DNA of 64,000 bases from Mustela lutreola. Lineage: Eukaryota; Chordata; Mammalia; Carnivora; Mustelidae. The stretch's first letter is position 1. Every line of letters begins with the position of its first letter. Below, one piece after another: positions 60,897 through 64,000 of this stretch. Where the stretch lies: the NCBI RefSeq assembly GCF_030435805.1, contig NC_081295.1, positions 157,265,001 to 157,329,000 of the forward strand, in the 5' to 3' direction. The position numbers and the translations under genes are program-made. The notes below the pieces were generated by a model. The model ran no database searches and was not told the origin of the DNA. It was given only the letters and a program-made list of their open reading frames with translations.

Positions 60897-61000
60897 TGGG
60901 GACACCTGACTGGCTCAGTCAGCCAAGCAGGTGGCTCTTGATCTTGGAGTTGTGAGTTTGAGGATAGAATTTACCTATTTAAAAAAAAAAAAAAAAAAAA
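60897..61000 (+). mobile_element. Short CAN-SINE with long A tail
   Basis: 'ACACCTGACTGGCTCAGTCAG', 'CTCTTGATCTTGGAGTTGTG' and a 21-base A run. Approximate TSD AAAGGAGGAGCTGGGG / AAAGGAGAAGCTGAGG. Confidence 0.92.
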
Positions 61001-61244
61001 AGGAGAAGCTGAGGCTCTGGAGACTTGGGACAGGAGGAAAAGAGAGAAGGAATGATAAGTAGAGATGCAGATAAGTTTCCTGTGTTGGTGGCAGAAAGTT
61101 GAGCACATCCATCTGACCATGGCTCCATTTTTTCTGTGATGTGAAGGGACATACTGGATGTTCAAGGAGGGAAGATTTACAATAGCCACTGTGGAGACTA
61201 GGAAAGAACCTGACCCTCCCAGTTATGGCTGGGTCACCAACAAC

Positions 61245-61440
61245 TTGCATTTATTAAGTAATCATTCTTTGCTGAGAATTTTGCACATATTGAGTCATTT
61301 CATTTGTACAACAACCTTTAAGGCAGGTGTCATTATCACACAAAGGAGAATTAAGATTGTAAGATTCGGGGTGATTAAGTACCTTGGTCACCCAGCCCAC
61401 AAGTAATGGGGTCTGGTTCCAACTGGGCCAGCCATAGCCC
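61245..61440 (+). mobile_element. MIR SINE
   Basis: 'CATATTGAGTCATTTCATTTG', 'AGGCAGGTGTCATTATCACAC', 'ATTAAGTACCTTGGTCACCC' and 'AGTAATGGGGTCTGGTTCC' track the MIR core well. Confidence 0.9.
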
Positions 61441-62403
61441 ACATTCTCCAAGAACTTTTCTAACTCTCAGGGAGCCCTCCATTCTTGGGCAACTATCTCA
61501 TCTGTGGATGTGAATGTTTGTCTTAATTGTTTTCCAGGGTAGTATTTTTCATCTACGTTTTGATCCAAGTTTCAGGAACTTTCCATTGAATTGTGTTTTC
61601 TATAACACCAAGACATGCAGCACCCAAAGTAACCACGATATCTTATAAACATGAACCCAGTTTTTTGTAGTTATGGTTAAAATGCTACAAAAAAAAAAAA
61701 AAAAAAAAAAAACACTGAAAGGGAATCCTGTAAATGTGCCCCCTCCTTTGATATAACTTTCTCTGTGTTCTTTTAGTTTTAACTACTAAAACTAAAGTAG
61801 TTACTACGTGTGTTATATAACTTTTTAACTATTTTGTAAATAATTTCCTATGTTGCTCATAGTCTTCATGTAAACTATTTTGGGGAGGCTTAATTTTTTT
61901 ATGCTTGTCAAACATGTTACTGTATTTCTCTTTTGAATTTTAAAAAGCTAAGATGGTTTATCTTCTTATAAATCCTAAATAGTAGATGTCTGACGGATGG
62001 CTCATAGGATATTGGATAAATATCTGGAAATTTTTTCTCCTTTAAATCTCAAAGTTTGGCTTACAGTCAGTGTGTCAGACTCATGGATGTGTTCCAACAC
62101 AGGTCTGGCAGCCAGGAAACCACACAAAGTGCAGAATGTACAAGAGCAACTATTGACATCACAGGTAGGAAGAGGGAGAGGTACGAAGGTCACTTGGACG
62201 TCCTGGTGAGGTGAGGGAGGATAAATGAAAAGTCGGCTGATGAAATGGAAAGACATACCCACGGTCAGCAAAGCTCAGGAGAAAGTACCAGAGAGGAGGC
62301 AGGATGGCCTAAAGAAATATTTAGTAAAGGAGACAAGACTAGGTGAATAGACAAAAAAAGGTGGGGAGGGGATTTTTTTTTTTCCTGTCAAAAGTATTTC
62401 ATC
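61441..62403. other. Upstream of the family-1 OR
   Basis: Non-coding. A 20+ A run lies at 61690-61712. The OR promoter and its 5' UTR exon may lie here or further left; I could not identify them. Confidence 0.4.
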
Positions 62404-62421
62404 CTCTTGGTTTTCATGCAG
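62404..62421 (+). promoter_or_regulatory. Predicted splice acceptor before the OR coding exon
   Basis: 'CTCTTGGTTTTCATGCAG' is a pyrimidine-rich tract ending in CAG, 13 bp before the ATG. OR genes usually splice a 5' UTR exon to a single coding exon, and this is a good acceptor for that. Confidence 0.65.
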
Positions 62422-62434
62422 ATATATCCACTCA

Positions 62435-63376
62435 ATGGAAAAAGGAAACCAAACCAGTGTCTCTGGATTTCTCCTCTTGGGCTTTTCAGGTTGGCCAGAG
62501 CAACAGGCTCTCCTCTTTGTATTTTTTCTGTGTCTCTACCTAACAGGGCTCTTTGGAAACTTGCTCATCTTGCTGGCTATCGTCTCAGACCGTCGCCTCC
62601 ACACACCCATGTATTTCTTCCTTTCCAATCTCTCTGTGGTAGACATCTGTCTCCCTTCATCTACCGTCCCCAAGATGCTGCTGAACATCCAAGCACAGAC
62701 TCAGACCATCTCCTACCCTGGCTGCCTGGCTCAGATGTATTTCTGTATGATGTTTGCCAACATGGACAACTTCCTTCTCACAGTGATGGCGTATGACCGT
62801 TATGTGGCCATTTGTCACCCTTTGCATTACTCCACCATTATGACTCGGCGCCTTTGTGCCTCTCTGGTGGCTGTGCCTTGGGTCCTCGCCACTTTGAATC
62901 CCCTCTTGCACACCCTCATGCTCACCCGTCTGCACTTCTGCTCTAACAACATCATCCACCATTTCTTCTGTGATATCAGCTCTCTCTTCCCCCTCTCCTG
63001 TTCTGACACCAGTCTCAATCAGTTCATAGTTCTGGCCGCGGTGGGGCTGATCTTTGTGGTACCTGCAGGATGTATCATGGCATCCTATATCTTCATCATC
63101 TCTGCTGTGATGAAAATCCCTTCTGCTCAAGGAAAACTCAAGGCTTTCTCCACCTGTGGATCTCACCTTGCCTTGGTCATTCTTTTCTATGGCGCAATCA
63201 CAGGAGTCTATATGAGCCCCTCATCCAACCATTCATCTGAAAAAGATTCAGCCACATCAGTGGTCTTCATGGTCATAGCCCCTATGTTGAATCCCTTCAT
63301 ATACAGTCTAAGAAACAGTGAGCTGAAACGGGCATTAAAGAAGGCTGTAGGTCAGACCAAAACCATATCCCAGTGA
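62435..63376 (+). CDS. Olfactory receptor, family 1 (OR1F-like)
   Basis: Intact single-exon odorant GPCR of 313 residues. Marks: NQT glycosylation site at 5-7, GNLLILLAI in TM1 (41-49), [15 protein letters not shown] (58-72), Cys97 in ECL1, MAYDRYVAICHPLHY (118-132, canonical), ECL2 cysteines 169/179/189, SY in TM5 (217-218), KAFSTCGSH (236-244, canonical) and PMLNPFIYSLRN (283-294). The start follows a good splice acceptor by 13 bp. Phrases such as 'FANMDNFLLTVMAYDRY' and 'TISYPGCLAQMYF' place it in family 1, close to OR1F. Human OR1F12 sits in the 6p22 OR cluster near OR2B/OR2W genes, so orthology is plausible but unproven. It is opposite in strand to the family-2 genes and 24 kb from the nearest. 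Confidence 0.96.
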   Translation: MEKGNQTSVSGFLLLGFSGWPEQQALLFVFFLCLYLTGLFGNLLILLAIVSDRRLHTPMYFFLSNLSVVDICLPSSTVPKMLLNIQAQTQTISYPGCLAQMYFCMMFANMDNFLLTVMAYDRYVAICHPLHYSTIMTRRLCASLVAVPWVLATLNPLLHTLMLTRLHFCSNNIIHHFFCDISSLFPLSCSDTSLNQFIVLAAVGLIFVVPAGCIMASYIFIISAVMKIPSAQGKLKAFSTCGSHLALVILFYGAITGVYMSPSSNHSSEKDSATSVVFMVIAPMLNPFIYSLRNSELKRALKKAVGQTKTISQ

Positions 63377-63926
63377 TCTGTACTGACTGAAAGGCGTTCA
63401 ATCAGAAGCAAATCCTCATGGGTTCATCATTTTCATTCTAGTCATAGTTACAAAGCTGTTATAAAATACCTAACTAAACTTGGCAATGACCTAAATTTGC
63501 TACCTAATCACAGGCCTTATATATTTGAGTTCCTGAAGGTATTATTGTTGTGGGCAAACACATTCAGACAAAGCCCCTGAAAATCACAGTAAGAATATGA
63601 GATCAACATTTGAATGCATGGTAAAGAACTCCCAGATGGCTCAGGTCAACAAAGAAACGTACCATGGGGAGTGTGGAATACAGCAGCCCCCGCAGGCCTG
63701 TCCTCCGGGAGTAGACAGGAGTGATGTAACCCCATCGTCATGCATGAAAAACAATAGAGAGGAAAACTATTACGTAATAAAAGGTTCAAATCATAACTGC
63801 AATGAGAGGTTAAAGAGAAAAGATATTGGTGAGGGTATGAGAGGTCAAGAAAAGCTTTGAGAAAAAAGCCGCACTTGATCTGGATCCAGGACGTAGGTGA
63901 TTTTTACATAGAAACAATGAAAATGG
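63377..63926. other. 3' side of the family-1 OR
   Basis: Likely 3' UTR and beyond. The AATAAA at 63776-63781 is the nearest clear polyadenylation hexamer. Confidence 0.45.
63776..63781 (+). terminator. Candidate polyadenylation signal
   Basis: AATAAA 400 bp after the OR stop, in a context with no other hexamer seen. Use is not shown. Confidence 0.4.
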
Positions 63927-64000
63927 GGTGCCTGGGTGGCTCAGGGGGTTAAAGCCTCTGCCTTCAGCTCAGGCATGATCCCAGGGTCCTGGGATCAAGC
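63927..64000 (+). mobile_element. CAN-SINE, cut by the window end
   Basis: 'GGGGTGCCTGGGTGGCTCAG' head of the young type running to the last base. Confidence 0.95.

Noticed and set aside
62657-63166. 169-codon frame antisense to the family-1 OR
   Set aside because: Shadow of the OR coding strand; the sense frame has all the receptor motifs.
1-64000. Search for an undescribed multi-gene system, CRISPR array or phage-like cluster
   Set aside because: The window is vertebrate OR and retrotransposon DNA. No array of spaced repeats or non-OR gene cluster was found.

Overview
The window is mammalian, from a caniform carnivore and most likely a mustelid (ferret, mink, marten or relative). The main evidence is dense tRNA-derived CAN-SINEs of the 'GCGCCTGGGTGGCTCAGT' type, many with the 'TGCCTACTTGTGATCTCTCTCTGTCAAATAAAT' style tail I associate with mustelids, plus L1s with carnivore-type 5' and 3' UTRs. 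The species call is inference from repeat style.

The only intact host genes I can support are four single-exon olfactory receptor (OR) genes. Three are minus-strand class II OR family-2 paralogs (10795-11733, 22640-23578, 37588-38526), each exactly 312 codons and 89-91% identical in protein. The fourth is a plus-strand OR family-1 gene (62435-63376, 313 codons). Family-2 genes of OR2W/OR2B/OR2G character beside a family-1 gene resembling OR1F recall the OR cluster of the extended MHC (human 6p22, with OR1F12), but that synteny is inference.

Layout. The three family-2 genes lie in tandem segmental duplicates: unit A (about 1-17940), unit B (about 19139-26600, shorter) and unit C (about 31629-44325). 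Each carries the OR plus homologous flanks. L1 copies lie at or near the unit boundaries: 17945-19138 between A and B, 26610-31425 between B and C, and a short stub just past the end of C. Many SINE and L1 insertions are present in one unit and absent at the matching site in the others, usually with clear target-site duplications (TSDs), so they post-date the duplication. From 44.7 to 48.0 kb is single-copy sequence with SINEs. From 48.06 to 53.33 kb are two L1s, one keeping a CpG-rich 5' UTR but lacking the middle of ORF2. From 53.3 to 62.4 kb is older non-coding sequence with MIRs, a fossil MLT1-type solo LTR and an ancient low-identity repeat, followed by the family-1 OR.

How it works together: each OR would be expressed alone in a subset of olfactory neurons (family knowledge). 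The sequence-level story is local gene-family evolution by tandem duplication, possible gene conversion, and retrotransposon traffic. I found no sign of a novel multi-gene system.
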